Positions 1-8,766 of a stretch of DNA of 61,669 nucleotides are shown piece by piece. Both the position numbers and the translations under genes were made by a program. Numbering within the stretch: the first letter of the stretch is position 1; each line of letters opens with the position of its first letter. The notes beneath the pieces are model-generated. The model saw only the letters and a list, made by a program, of their open reading frames with translations, had not been told where the DNA came from and ran no database searches. The DNA is taken from NCBI GenBank assembly GCA_016234745.1, contig JACRAR010000012.1:1-61669 (forward strand), given 5' to 3'. This DNA is from Betaproteobacteria bacterium (GTDB lineage: Bacteria; Pseudomonadota; Gammaproteobacteria; Burkholderiales; Rhodocyclaceae).

Positions 1-1
1 G

Positions 2-298
2 CAGGCGGTGAGCCAGATGGACGAAGTGACGCAGCAGAATGCGGCGCTGGTGGAAGAGGCTGCGGCGGCTGCGGAGAGCCTGGAAGAACAGGCACGAGGT
101 CTGATGCAGGCGGTGGGGATGTTCAAATTGGATGAAGGACACCGAAGCCAGTTGGTGGCAGCGGCACCAGCAAGACCGCAACTCAGTGCCCCAACCAAGC
201 CGGCGTCACAGGCCAAGCCGACGGCAGCTCAGGCCAAGCCGAAGAAGATTCCGCCACCGGCAGCTTCCGATCCTGAAGATGAGTGGGAAGAGTTCTGA
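2..298 (+). CDS. Methyl-accepting chemotaxis protein, C-terminal end (partial)
   Basis: The window opens inside this gene. About 98 C-terminal residues remain, starting [20 protein letters not shown], which is the end of the MCP signalling domain; the QQNAALVEE segment is typical of chemoreceptors. An Ala/Pro/Lys-rich tail follows and ends in DEWEEF. The tail may tether the receptor or be an adaptation-enzyme docking site, but it is not the classical NWETF-type pentapeptide. The sensory domain lies upstream of the window, so the ligand cannot be guessed. cheR starts 33 bp downstream, so the receptor is probably co-transcribed with its own adaptation enzymes. Confidence 0.93.
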   Translation, partial: QAVSQMDEVTQQNAALVEEAAAAAESLEEQARGLMQAVGMFKLDEGHRSQLVAAAPARPQLSAPTKPASQAKPTAAQAKPKKIPPPAASDPEDEWEEF

Positions 299-331
299 CG
301 CATGAACTCGGGGCTGATGTGGTGACCAGTT

Positions 332-1228
332 GTGATTGATGCGCGCAAACTTTCCGTAGCTCGCGGTGGTGCCGACGATGATGTGGCGCTGCTGCCTGCG
401 CGCGAGTTTCATTTCACAGCCGACGACTTCGAACGGGTGCGCAAGCTGATCTACCAGCATGCTGGTATCTCTCTTGCCCCAGTCAAGAAGGACATGGTGT
501 ATAGCCGCCTGGCGCGACGGTTGCGTGCGAACAACTACACCACTTTTGCCCAGTATCTGACGCATCTGGAGCGCAACGACGAAGCCGAGTGGGAAACCTT
601 CATCAATTCGCTGACGACCAATCTCACTTCTTTCTTCCGCGAAGCGCACCATTTCGAAATTCTGACCAAGCATTTGCAGAAAATCGGAACGACGCATGGC
701 AAGCCGATTCGCATCTGGTGTTCGGCCGCCTCCACCGGGGAAGAACCTTATACCCTGGCCATGACGGCCTGCGAAGCCTTCGATACCTTGACGCCGCCGG
801 TCAGCATCGTTGCCAGCGACATCGATACCAATGTGCTCGCCACTGCGAGCAAGGGAGTCTATAGCGCGGAGCGGGTCGAGAAACTGGCCACGGAGCGGCT
901 GCGGCGGTTTTTCTTCAAGGGCAAGGGCAGCCATGCCGGTTTTGTCCGGGTGCGGCCTGAACTGCAGAAGTTGCTTACCTTTACTCGCGTGAATTTGCTC
1001 GATGCGCATTGGCCGAACGTGCCAGGGCCGATCGACATCATGTTCTGCCGCAATGTCATGATCTATTTCGACAAGCCGACGCAGTACCAGATCCTCAAGA
1101 AATTTTCCCCGCTGCTGCGCGAAGACGGGTTGTTGTTCGCCGGCCATTCCGAGAGCTTCATGCATGCCGTCGATCTGTTCCGTCCCCTGGGACGTACTGT
1201 CTATGAACGCGCGGACCGAAAGCACTGA
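332..1228 (+). CDS. cheR: Chemotaxis protein methyltransferase CheR
   Basis: 298 aa. CheR uses S-adenosylmethionine to methylate glutamates on chemoreceptors in sensory adaptation. Visible are the N-terminal helical domain (FERVRKLIYQHAGISL), the SAM-binding segment with CSAASTGEEPYT, and the catalytic-domain motif FCRNVMIYFD near the C-terminus. The length is usual for the family. The start is GTG at 332; the in-frame ATG at 302 is closed by a stop at 323, so GTG is the best choice. The 3' end overlaps the cheD start by 26 bp, which suggests translational coupling. Confidence 0.95.
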   Translation: MIDARKLSVARGGADDDVALLPAREFHFTADDFERVRKLIYQHAGISLAPVKKDMVYSRLARRLRANNYTTFAQYLTHLERNDEAEWETFINSLTTNLTSFFREAHHFEILTKHLQKIGTTHGKPIRIWCSAASTGEEPYTLAMTACEAFDTLTPPVSIVASDIDTNVLATASKGVYSAERVEKLATERLRRFFFKGKGSHAGFVRVRPELQKLLTFTRVNLLDAHWPNVPGPIDIMFCRNVMIYFDKPTQYQILKKFSPLLREDGLLFAGHSESFMHAVDLFRPLGRTVYERADRKH

Positions 1229-1829
1229 ACTCAGCTTTACCGAGCATCTGGCCAGTAACCGCTATTACGACCGCACATTTGAGGTCGAGGCGGTCAAAGT
1301 GCTGCCGGGGGAGTACTACGCATCCACCTCCAATATGGTCCTGGTGACGGTGCTTGGCTCCTGCATTTCGGCCTGCATCCGCGATCGCGAAAAGAATATC
1401 GGCGGCATGAACCATTTCATGCTGGCCAATGGCGGCAATACCGATGATGCGAACAGCGCTTCGGCCCACTATGGCGTCTACGCCATGGAAGTGCTGATCA
1501 ACCATCTACTCAAGCTTGGCGCCCGCCGCGGCAGCATGGTGGCCAAGGTGTTCGGCGGCGGACGGGTGATGTCGTCCCTGTCGAGCTCCCAAATCGGCGA
1601 GCGCAATTCGGAATTCGTGCTCGATTTCCTGAAGATGGAAGGTATTCCGGTGCAGGCCAAAGACCTGCTGGATATCTACCCGCGCAAGGTCTATTTTTTC
1701 CCGAGTACGGGCCGGGCGCTCGTGAAAAAGCTGGTGCGTCTGCACAATGACACGCTGATTCGGCGCGAGAAGGAATACGAGGCGCGTCTCAGCGAGGCGC
1801 CCATCGCCGGTGATATTGAACTGTTTTGA
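1203..1829 (+). CDS. cheD: Chemoreceptor glutamine deamidase CheD
   Basis: 208 aa from the ATG at 1203. An earlier in-frame ATG at 1164 lies deep inside cheR and adds unrelated residues. CheD deamidates specific glutamines of chemoreceptors and can assist CheY-P turnover in some species. The catalytic Cys is visible in VLGSCISACI (about C54) and the His in GGMNHF (about H71). The Thr-containing region expected in the family is probably present too. It lies between cheR and cheB, so all three adaptation enzymes are adjacent. Confidence 0.93.
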   Translation: MNARTESTELSFTEHLASNRYYDRTFEVEAVKVLPGEYYASTSNMVLVTVLGSCISACIRDREKNIGGMNHFMLANGGNTDDANSASAHYGVYAMEVLINHLLKLGARRGSMVAKVFGGGRVMSSLSSSQIGERNSEFVLDFLKMEGIPVQAKDLLDIYPRKVYFFPSTGRALVKKLVRLHNDTLIRREKEYEARLSEAPIAGDIELF

Positions 1830-1843
1830 GAAGAGCTGAGGCC

Positions 1844-2926
1844 ATGACGATCAAGGTGCTTATTGTTGATGATTCCGCATTGATGCGCGCACTGCTGACC
1901 GAAATCATCAACGGCGCACCCGATCTGGATGTGGTCGGCGCGGCTCCGGACCCGATCGCGGCGCGCGAAATGATCAAGGCGCTGTCTCCCGACGTGTTGA
2001 CGCTTGATGTGGAAATGCCGCGCATGGATGGGCTGGAATTCCTGTCCCGCTTGATGAAACTGAGGCCGATGCCGGTCATCATGATTTCGTCGCTCACCGA
2101 GCGCGGTTCCGAAGTGACGCTGCAGGCACTGGAACTCGGTGCGGTCGACTTTCTGCCCAAGCCGCGCATGGAGAATATCTCTCTGCTCCAGGATTATTCC
2201 GATGAAATCCGTGACAAGATCCGGGCTGCATATGGCGCACGACTCAAAACCACGGCTGCAGCGGCAGTGCGTCCGGCGCCAGCCAAGGCCGGTTCGAGCA
2301 CCCCCTATCCGTCCCTGAGCCAGCGCATCCTGAAGGAGAAATTGATCGCCATAGGCGCATCGACCGGGGGCACGGAAGCCATCAAGGATGTGTTGGCGGG
2401 TTTGCCGGCTGAGGTGCCGGGGATCGTGATGGTCCAGCATATGCCGGAATCGTTCACAGCCTCGTTTGCCAAGCGCCTCGACAGCTTGTCGCAGGTGCAT
2501 GTGGTGGAGGCGCAGGGCGGTGAGCGGATCGAGCCTGGCCATGCTTATTTGGCGCCAGGACATTCCCATTTGCTGGTGAAGAGGAGCGGCGCCGGCTACG
2601 TCACGGAACTGTCCAAGGATGAGCCGGTCAATCGCCATCGGCCAGCGGTGGACGTATTGTTTCGCTCGGTGGCCGGATTATTGCGCAGCAATGCCGTCGG
2701 CGTGATCCTTACGGGCATGGGGAAGGATGGGGCGCAGGGATTGCTGGAGATGCGCGCGGCCGGCGCCTGGACCATCGGTCAGAACCAGGAATCCTGCGTG
2801 GTCTATGGCATGCCGCGGGAGGCAGCGTTGGTCGGCGCGGTGGAGGAGGTCGTGGCATTGCCCTGTGTGGCTGAGCACATCATGGCTCGCTTGCGCGCTA
2901 TGGATCGTTCCGGACATCGCGAATGA
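1844..2926 (+). CDS. cheB: Protein-glutamate methylesterase/glutaminase CheB
   Basis: 360 aa from ATG 1844; the in-frame start at 1826 would overlap cheD and precede the conserved MTIKVLIVDDS start. The N-terminal receiver domain has the acidic pair near residues 9-10 and phospho-acceptor D55 in LTLDVEMPRMDG. A linker of about 40 residues rich in Ala and Pro leads to the methylesterase domain, with catalytic Ser in GASTGG, His in VQHMPESF and Asp in GMGKDGAQG. CheB demethylates receptors when phosphorylated by CheA. All key residues are intact. Confidence 0.96.
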   Translation: MTIKVLIVDDSALMRALLTEIINGAPDLDVVGAAPDPIAAREMIKALSPDVLTLDVEMPRMDGLEFLSRLMKLRPMPVIMISSLTERGSEVTLQALELGAVDFLPKPRMENISLLQDYSDEIRDKIRAAYGARLKTTAAAAVRPAPAKAGSSTPYPSLSQRILKEKLIAIGASTGGTEAIKDVLAGLPAEVPGIVMVQHMPESFTASFAKRLDSLSQVHVVEAQGGERIEPGHAYLAPGHSHLLVKRSGAGYVTELSKDEPVNRHRPAVDVLFRSVAGLLRSNAVGVILTGMGKDGAQGLLEMRAAGAWTIGQNQESCVVYGMPREAALVGAVEEVVALPCVAEHIMARLRAMDRSGHRE

Positions 2927-2948
2927 GGGCAGCGGATAGAGCAACCGC

Positions 2949-2954
2949 TATAAT
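2949..2954 (+). promoter_or_regulatory. Possible sigma-70 -10 box before the STAS gene
   Basis: A perfect TATAAT lies in the 66-bp gap between cheB and the STAS gene, about 39 bp before the ATG. No good -35 hexamer is seen 16-18 bp upstream, so this is only a candidate. Confidence 0.3.
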
Positions 2955-2992
2955 CCAAGAAATATGATCATGCAGCATCACGGAGAAGTGAA

Positions 2993-3295
2993 ATGCAAGT
3001 CACCATCGTAAAAGCTGAACGAATGACCACCATCAAACTGCAGGGGCGTTTCGATTTCAATACCCATCGCGAGTTTCGAGCTTTTGCCGAGACGACATTG
3101 CAGGAGGCGCCCAGCCAGATTCAGGTGGACTTGGCTGGAGTCGATTATCTCGACAGTTCCGCTTTGGGGATGCTCCTGATGCTGCGTGACAAGGCGCAGG
3201 CCGCGGGCAAGTCGGTGGCTCTCGTCAGTTGCCGCGGAAATGTGCGTCAGGTGCTGGATATCGCCAACTTCGGGAAACTTTTCTCGATTAGTTAA
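2993..3295 (+). CDS. STAS-domain protein (anti-sigma-factor-antagonist family)
   Basis: 100 aa, a single STAS domain. The family signature VDYLDSSALGMLL contains the serine normally phosphorylated by a partner kinase (about S56). Free-standing STAS proteins act in partner-switching cascades; in Pseudomonas a comparable protein (HsbA) links to FlgM. Here it sits between cheB and cheV, and no partner kinase or phosphatase is in the window. A function in motility control is inference from location. The gene has its own upstream gap with a possible -10 element. Confidence 0.85.
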   Translation: MQVTIVKAERMTTIKLQGRFDFNTHREFRAFAETTLQEAPSQIQVDLAGVDYLDSSALGMLLMLRDKAQAAGKSVALVSCRGNVRQVLDIANFGKLFSIS

Positions 3296-3413
3296 TCAGT
3301 CAGTTCTGACGCTGATTGGAACGGCTCAAGCAGCTCAAAATGGCGTAATATTGCGATTGTGTAGGGTTGTAGTGGCATGTTCGTGCTGCGCTTCCTGGTA
3401 GAAAGGCGAAATA

Positions 3414-4379
3414 ATGTCCGACTTGATGAAGAGCATTGACGAGCGAACGCGGCTTGCCGGAACCAACAAGCTGGAAATTCTGTTATTTACGCTCGGGGTC
3501 GATAGTCGCAACGGCCGCCGCGAGACTTTTGGCATCAACGTATTCAAGGTGCGCGAGGTCATGCGGACGCCCGAGATCACCGCAGCGCCAGACATGCCTT
3601 CGGCGGTCAAGGGCATGGTGAGTCTGCGCGGCGTGCTGGTGCCCGTGATCGATCTCGCCGAATATGTGGGTGTACAGCAGGAATCGCCACGCGAGATCAT
3701 GATTGTTACGGAATACAACCGCCATACCCAGGGCTTTCTGGTCGAGGGCGTCGATACCATCCTGCGCCTTGATTGGGCGCAAATGCGGGTGCCCCCTGAC
3801 ATGCTGATGTCCAACTTGGGCGGCCTGGTGACCGCGGTGACGGAACTGCACGATGGCCGCCTGGTGATGATGCTCGATGTCGAGCGGGTGCTCGCCGAGA
3901 CCACCAAGTATGATGACGGTTTCATGTTCAAGGATATCCACCCGGTTGCCGACCAGGATGTCACGGTGTTCTTTGCCGACGACTCCTCGGTGGCGCGCAA
4001 CCAGATCCAGCGTACGCTGGAGGCGCTCGGCATGAAATTCATCTCCGCGGTGAATGGCCGCGCCGCCTGGGACGAATTGCTGAAGATCGCCGCCTATGCC
4101 GAGAGTTCCGGCCGACCCGTGAAAGAGATGTTGCAGGTAGTCTTGACCGACGTCGAGATGCCGGAGATGGATGGCTACATCCTGACCAAGAACATCAAAA
4201 GCGATCCGCGCTTCGCCGGCATCCCGGTGATCATGCACTCGTCATTGTCGGGCATGTCCAATCAGCAACTTGGCCAGTCGGTGGGTGTCGATGAATACGT
4301 GCCCAAGTTCGAGCCGCAGCGCCTGGCCGAGACTCTGACGCGACTCACAAAAAGCCAGCATCAGGAAGTGAGCGCTTGA
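3414..4379 (+). CDS. cheV: CheV-type coupling protein (CheW-receiver fusion), copy 1
   Basis: 321 aa. The N-terminal CheW-like domain (about residues 15-165; [22 protein letters not shown]) couples receptors to CheA. The C-terminal receiver domain (about 180-315) has FFADDSSVARNQI, phospho-acceptor D246 in LTDVEMPEMDG and the conserved Lys in VPKFE. It is the first of two tandem cheV genes; the second starts 28 bp downstream. No stand-alone cheW is in the window, so these two proteins may provide much of the coupling function. Confidence 0.93.
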   Translation: MSDLMKSIDERTRLAGTNKLEILLFTLGVDSRNGRRETFGINVFKVREVMRTPEITAAPDMPSAVKGMVSLRGVLVPVIDLAEYVGVQQESPREIMIVTEYNRHTQGFLVEGVDTILRLDWAQMRVPPDMLMSNLGGLVTAVTELHDGRLVMMLDVERVLAETTKYDDGFMFKDIHPVADQDVTVFFADDSSVARNQIQRTLEALGMKFISAVNGRAAWDELLKIAAYAESSGRPVKEMLQVVLTDVEMPEMDGYILTKNIKSDPRFAGIPVIMHSSLSGMSNQQLGQSVGVDEYVPKFEPQRLAETLTRLTKSQHQEVSA

Positions 4380-4407
4380 AGGTCAACCCAGCGAATAAGA
4401 GATTTTC

Positions 4408-5361
4408 ATGAGCGAACAAGATAGAAGCATGCTGGAGTCCGTCGATGCCCGCACGCAGCTGGCGGGCTCGAACCGGATGGAGATCCTGCTGTTCTCACTG
4501 GGAACAGGAGAGACCTTCGGGATCAACGTGTTCAAAGTGCGCGAAGTCAGCAAGACGCCGAAAATCACCAAAACGCCCAACATGCCAGCCGGCGTGGAGG
4601 GGCTCATCAGTCTGCGCGGCAATGTGATTCCGGTGCTGTCGCTGGCGCGATCGATGGATCTCAACGATGCGCCGGGCGGACTGGGCGGTTCGATGATGGT
4701 CACCGAGTACAACAAGCGCATCCTGGGCTTTCTGGTGCATGATGTCGACCGCATCATCCGCGTCGAATGGAGCAAGGTGCTTGCGCCTGAGTCGGTGATC
4801 ACGGGAGGAACGCACCGCTTCATCACCGCCATCACCGAACTGCCCAACGGCAAGCTGGTTTCGATTCTCGACGTCGAGCAGATACTGGCCAACACCTTTG
4901 GCGAGGCTGCCGTCGGCGAACTGCAGCGCCTCGAAGAGAAAGGCACCGATTACAATGTTTTCTTTGCCGACGACTCGGCGATCGCGCGCAAGAAAATCGC
5001 CGAGGTGCTGGACAAGCTTGGCGTCAAGCACAAGCATGCATTGAACGGCCTGGAAGCATGGACCCGTTTGTCCGGAATGGCATCGCATGCGCAGCAGACC
5101 AACAAGGATCTGCGCGACGAAGTGCAACTGATCCTGGTCGACGCCGAGATGCCGGAAATGGACGGTTATGTGCTGACCAAGAACATCAAGAACGACAAGC
5201 GCTTTGCCGGCATCCCGGTGGTGATGCATTCCTCCTTGTCGTCCGAGGCCAATCGCGCGATGGGTTCACGCGTCGGGGTCGATGCCTACGTCGCCAAGTT
5301 TGATGCGGACATGCTGGCGGATACGCTGCGTCCGCTGCTGATGAAATCCCATAGAAACTGA
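4408..5361 (+). CDS. cheV: CheV-type coupling protein (CheW-receiver fusion), copy 2
   Basis: 317 aa, same architecture as the gene before it: a CheW-like domain with [17 protein letters not shown] and [12 protein letters not shown], then a receiver domain with [13 protein letters not shown], phospho-acceptor D245 in [10 protein letters not shown] and the Lys in VAKFD. The near-parallel sequences show a tandem duplication followed by divergence. Phosphorylation of CheV receivers is thought to tune CheA coupling during adaptation. It lies 13 bp upstream of cheY, so likely in the same operon. Confidence 0.93.
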   Translation: MSEQDRSMLESVDARTQLAGSNRMEILLFSLGTGETFGINVFKVREVSKTPKITKTPNMPAGVEGLISLRGNVIPVLSLARSMDLNDAPGGLGGSMMVTEYNKRILGFLVHDVDRIIRVEWSKVLAPESVITGGTHRFITAITELPNGKLVSILDVEQILANTFGEAAVGELQRLEEKGTDYNVFFADDSAIARKKIAEVLDKLGVKHKHALNGLEAWTRLSGMASHAQQTNKDLRDEVQLILVDAEMPEMDGYVLTKNIKNDKRFAGIPVVMHSSLSSEANRAMGSRVGVDAYVAKFDADMLADTLRPLLMKSHRN

Positions 5362-5374
5362 GCCGGAGAGATCG

Positions 5375-5770
5375 ATGACAGATCCGAGCAAGATCAAGTT
5401 CCTTGTTGTTGACGATTTTTCCACGATGCGCCGCATCGTGCGCAATTTGCTCAAGGAGTTGGGGTATACCAACGCCGAAGAAGCTGAGGATGGCGCAGTG
5501 GCGTTGCAGAAACTCCAGGCCGGGACTTACGATTTTGTCATATCCGACTGGAACATGCCCAATATGGACGGTTTGCAACTGCTCCAGGCGGTGCGTGCCG
5601 ATCCCGCCTTGAAACATTTGCCGGTATTGATGATCACGGCTGAAGCGAAGAAGGAAAACATCATCGCCGCCGCCCAGTCCGGTGCCAGCGGCTACATCGT
5701 CAAGCCATTCACCGCGGGGACCTTGAACGACAAGTTGGTCAAAATCTTCGAAAAACTCGGACAGGCGTAA
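5375..5770 (+). CDS. cheY: Chemotaxis response regulator CheY
   Basis: 131 aa, a single receiver domain. The acidic pocket is [14 protein letters not shown], the phospho-acceptor is D58 in [11 protein letters not shown], and the switch Thr and Lys are in MITAEAKKE and IVKPF. CheY-P formed by CheA binds FliM to change flagellar rotation. [10 protein letters not shown] is the classic single-domain CheY form, and cheZ follows 17 bp downstream. Confidence 0.97.
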   Translation: MTDPSKIKFLVVDDFSTMRRIVRNLLKELGYTNAEEAEDGAVALQKLQAGTYDFVISDWNMPNMDGLQLLQAVRADPALKHLPVLMITAEAKKENIIAAAQSGASGYIVKPFTAGTLNDKLVKIFEKLGQA

Positions 5771-5787
5771 GTTTCCGCTAGGACATC

Positions 5788-6636
5788 ATGGCAAAACCGA
5801 TTAAATTTGACGAGTCTTGCGATAACGAGGACCTGCAATCCCTGTTTGACAGCATTGCCGCGGGTAGCGAGGTTCCCCTCCAGGCTGCCAAGGAAACTCC
5901 GCCCGCCGTGGATGCATCGGGCGATTCGGACGATTTGCAGGCCTTGTTCGACAGCGTTTCCGCCCAAGTCGGAGAATCCGACACGGCTTCCCAGGAGCAG
6001 CCCGTCAAGCACGCCCAGGTAGAGGGTTCGGAGCCTGGATCGGTTTTTTCCAGCCTGGGCCAGATGACGCGGGAATTGCACGACACATTGCGCGAACTGG
6101 GCCACGACAAAATCCTGGGCGATGCCGCACGCACCATTCCCGACGCGCGTCAGCGGCTGTCCTACATCATCCAGATGACCGAGCAGGCCGCGAGCCGCGC
6201 CCTCAACGCGATCGATATCGCCAAGCCGATCCAGGAAGAGATGCAGGCCCGGTCGGAGGCCTTGGGTGCGCGTTGGGGCAAGGTGTTTGCCAATCAGTTG
6301 TCGGCCGACGAATTCAAGCTGCTGGCGACCGATACGCACGCTTTCCTGAATGCCGTGCCGCAACAGGCAGAAGCGACCAACGCGCAGCTGACGGAAATCA
6401 TGATGGCCCAGGACTTCCAGGATTTGACAGGACAGGTTGTCAAGAAAGTGATCGAACTGGTGGAGAATCTCGAGACCCAGCTGCTGCGTGTGCTGATCGA
6501 GGCCAAGCCGCCCGAATTGCATGTGGAAGCACCGGAGGGCATGCTCAACGGCCCGGTGATCAACGCCGATGGGCGCAGTGACGTGGTGACCTCACAATCG
6601 CAGGTCGATGATCTGCTCGAAAGCCTGGGCTTTTAG
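5788..6636 (+). CDS. cheZ: CheY-P phosphatase CheZ
   Basis: 282 aa. CheZ dephosphorylates CheY-P. The catalytic segment MMAQDFQDLTGQ contains the conserved Asp and Gln, and the extreme C-terminus SQVDDLLESLGF is the amphipathic CheY-binding peptide. The N-terminal 75 residues contain two similar acidic stretches (DNEDLQSLFDSIAA and DSDDLQALFDSVSA) that resemble the C-terminal CheY-binding peptide. They might be extra CheY-binding peptides, which is inference. It is longer than E. coli CheZ (214 aa) because of this N-terminal part. Confidence 0.95.
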   Translation: MAKPIKFDESCDNEDLQSLFDSIAAGSEVPLQAAKETPPAVDASGDSDDLQALFDSVSAQVGESDTASQEQPVKHAQVEGSEPGSVFSSLGQMTRELHDTLRELGHDKILGDAARTIPDARQRLSYIIQMTEQAASRALNAIDIAKPIQEEMQARSEALGARWGKVFANQLSADEFKLLATDTHAFLNAVPQQAEATNAQLTEIMMAQDFQDLTGQVVKKVIELVENLETQLLRVLIEAKPPELHVEAPEGMLNGPVINADGRSDVVTSQSQVDDLLESLGF

Positions 6637-6672
6637 CAAGCGCCAGGGTGAGCGGCATGAGGAGAATGAGCG

Positions 6673-8583
6673 ATGAGTGACTTTCAAGGGATGGAAGAGC
6701 TACTGCAGGACTTCCTGGTTGAGGCGACCGATCTCTTGTCGAGCGTCGATAACAAGCTGGTCGACCTCGAAAAGACGCCGGACGATCATGGTCTGCTTAA
6801 CGACATTTTCCGCGGCTTTCATACCATCAAGGGCGGCGCCGGTTTCCTCAATGCCACCGAACTTGTGACGCTGTGCCATCTGACTGAAAATCTCTTCGAT
6901 CGCCTGCGCAACGGTGAACTGGTGGTGACGCGCAAGGTCATGGACGTCATCATGGATGCGACGGCCGGCGTGCGCAACATGTTCGACGCGCTGGGCCAGG
7001 GTGTTCAGCCCGATCCGGCGCCTCAGGCTTTGCTGGCTTCGCTCAAGCAGGCCATCGCAGGCCAGGCTGAATCTGCTCCGGCCGCTGAAGCCGCCCCCGC
7101 AGTCGTGGTGCCGGCGGCAGCATCGACTCAGCCTGCTGCGGCAGGACCGGACTGGGGTGGCTTGCTCCAGGCGGTCACCAATGTTCCGCTGCCTACACCG
7201 GCGCTTGCCGAAGCGGCTTCTGCCGCACCGGCTCCAGATATGCATCACGAGGTAGCCGGCAAGTCCCCCGACCAGATCATCAAGGAAGCCATCGGCCGGC
7301 GGGTCATCGACAAGCCCGGATATCAGGGCCCCCCGGTCAGCCGTCGCGAAGGGGAGAAGACCCGCGACAACACGATCCGGGTCGATACTGCGCGGCTGGA
7401 TCAGGTGCTGAACCTTTCCGGTGAAATCGGCCTGACCAAGAACCGTCTCAACGCGCTGCGCAACGACATCGTCAACGGCAACACCGAAATCGATACCATG
7501 GCCGCGCTCGACCAGGCCGTGAGCCAGCTCGACCTGCTGGTTTCGGACTTGCAAAGCGCCGTGATGAAGACGCGCATGCAGCCGATCGGCCGCCTGTTCC
7601 AGAAATACCCGCGCATTGCCCGCGATCTGGCCCGCGGTTTGGGCAAGGATGTGGAACTGGTGCTGGTGGGCGAAGAGACCGAAATCGACAAGACCATGAT
7701 CGAGGATCTCTCCGATCCCATCATTCACTTGATCCGCAACGCCGTCGATCACGGCGTCGAGATGCCGGCCGAGCGCAAGGCCAACGGCAAGCCGGAGAAA
7801 TCGGAAGTCCGTCTGGAGGCGCGCCAGGAAGGCGATCACATCGTACTGCTGGTATCCGACGACGGGCGTGGCATGAACCCGGAGAAGCTGCGCGCCAAGG
7901 CACTGGAGAAGGGACTCATCACCGATGAGGAAGCCAATGCCATGGACGAGCGGCAGAGCTTCAACCTGATCTTCCTGCCCGGCTTCTCGACGGTCGAGGT
8001 GGCTTCGGACGTGTCCGGCCGGGGTGTCGGCATGGACGTGGTGAAGACCAATATCCACAAGCTGAGCGGCTCGATCGATATCAAATCCTCGCTGGGCAAG
8101 GGCACCACCTTCATCATCTCCCTGCCGCTGACGCTGGCGATCCTGCCCGTACTGCTCGTCGAACTCGGCGACCAGCCTTTTGCCGTGCCGCTTTCGATGG
8201 TGCGCGAAATCCTGCCGATCCAGATCGACCAGGTGCAGGAGGTGGGCGGCAGCGCCATCATGGTGGTGCGCGGCGAAGTCCTGCCGCTATTGCCGCTCTC
8301 CAGCCTGCTGGGCTGGGCTCCCGAGCGGGTACCCGAATACGGTGTTCTGATGCAGGCGACCGACACCTCTTTCATTCTCGCGATCGACGGCTTTGCCGGC
8401 CGCGAGGATGCAGTGATCAAGTCGCTCGAGGGTTTCCGTCCCAAGGGCGTGGCCGGGGTCACGACGCTGTCGAACGGACAGATTGTGCTGATCCTCGACA
8501 TGAAGGAACTTCTCACCTCGCTCGGCGAAAACCGCGGAGTGCCGCGTTCGACCTTCATTCTGCCGGAATCTGCCGCTGCCTGA
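6673..8583 (+). CDS. cheA: Chemotaxis histidine kinase CheA
   Basis: 636 aa. Domain order: HPt with phospho-acceptor H50 in GFHTIKGGAGF; a long Ala/Pro-rich linker (about 115-190) where the CheY-binding P2 domain would be short or absent; dimerisation P3; ATPase with N box HLIRNAVDHG, DDGRGM and the GRGVGMDVV box; and a C-terminal CheW-like P5 domain. It phosphorylates CheY and CheB. It closes the chemotaxis gene run; the 183-bp gap to flhB carries a palindrome. All catalytic motifs are intact. Confidence 0.96.
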   Translation: MSDFQGMEELLQDFLVEATDLLSSVDNKLVDLEKTPDDHGLLNDIFRGFHTIKGGAGFLNATELVTLCHLTENLFDRLRNGELVVTRKVMDVIMDATAGVRNMFDALGQGVQPDPAPQALLASLKQAIAGQAESAPAAEAAPAVVVPAAASTQPAAAGPDWGGLLQAVTNVPLPTPALAEAASAAPAPDMHHEVAGKSPDQIIKEAIGRRVIDKPGYQGPPVSRREGEKTRDNTIRVDTARLDQVLNLSGEIGLTKNRLNALRNDIVNGNTEIDTMAALDQAVSQLDLLVSDLQSAVMKTRMQPIGRLFQKYPRIARDLARGLGKDVELVLVGEETEIDKTMIEDLSDPIIHLIRNAVDHGVEMPAERKANGKPEKSEVRLEARQEGDHIVLLVSDDGRGMNPEKLRAKALEKGLITDEEANAMDERQSFNLIFLPGFSTVEVASDVSGRGVGMDVVKTNIHKLSGSIDIKSSLGKGTTFIISLPLTLAILPVLLVELGDQPFAVPLSMVREILPIQIDQVQEVGGSAIMVVRGEVLPLLPLSSLLGWAPERVPEYGVLMQATDTSFILAIDGFAGREDAVIKSLEGFRPKGVAGVTTLSNGQIVLILDMKELLTSLGENRGVPRSTFILPESAAA

Positions 8584-8734
8584 TGCGTGCTTCGCCGCGA
8601 TCGGCAAGCTAACGCTAAGCCTCCTTGCGGTCGAGTTTGCGCCCTCAGTTGCGACATGCGCGCGCAAGCCGCGCATAGCGGCGAATTGACAGGCTAATCC
8701 TCTTCTATTCCCACGCTGTTCCTCCATTGCCGGC

Positions 8735-8747
8735 GGCAATAATTGCC
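8735..8747. promoter_or_regulatory. 13-bp palindrome GGCAATAATTGCC upstream of flhB
   Basis: A perfect inverted repeat (GGCAA-TAA-TTGCC) 19 bp before the flhB GTG. The same 13-mer, reverse-complemented, occurs between flgA and flgB, and a third member (GGCAA-GAA-TTGCC) lies before flgJ. The shape suits a dimeric transcription factor site. No sigma-54 or sigma-28 promoter could be recognised in the 183-bp cheA-flhB gap, so the mode of action is unknown. Confidence 0.5.
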
Positions 8748-8766
8748 AGCATGCGAGGAACCGTCA

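Noticed and set aside
3377-3393. TGGCATGTTCGTGCTGC as a sigma-54 promoter before cheV
   Set aside because: GG-to-GC spacing is 9 or 12, not the required 10.
6700-8058. Long minus-strand reading frame (452 codons) across cheA
   Set aside because: It mirrors the codon bias of cheA on the opposite strand; the protein is His/Arg-rich and has no recognisable domain.
8686-8715. TTGACA followed by a possible -10 before flhB
   Set aside because: No acceptable -10 hexamer at 16-18 bp; chance match.
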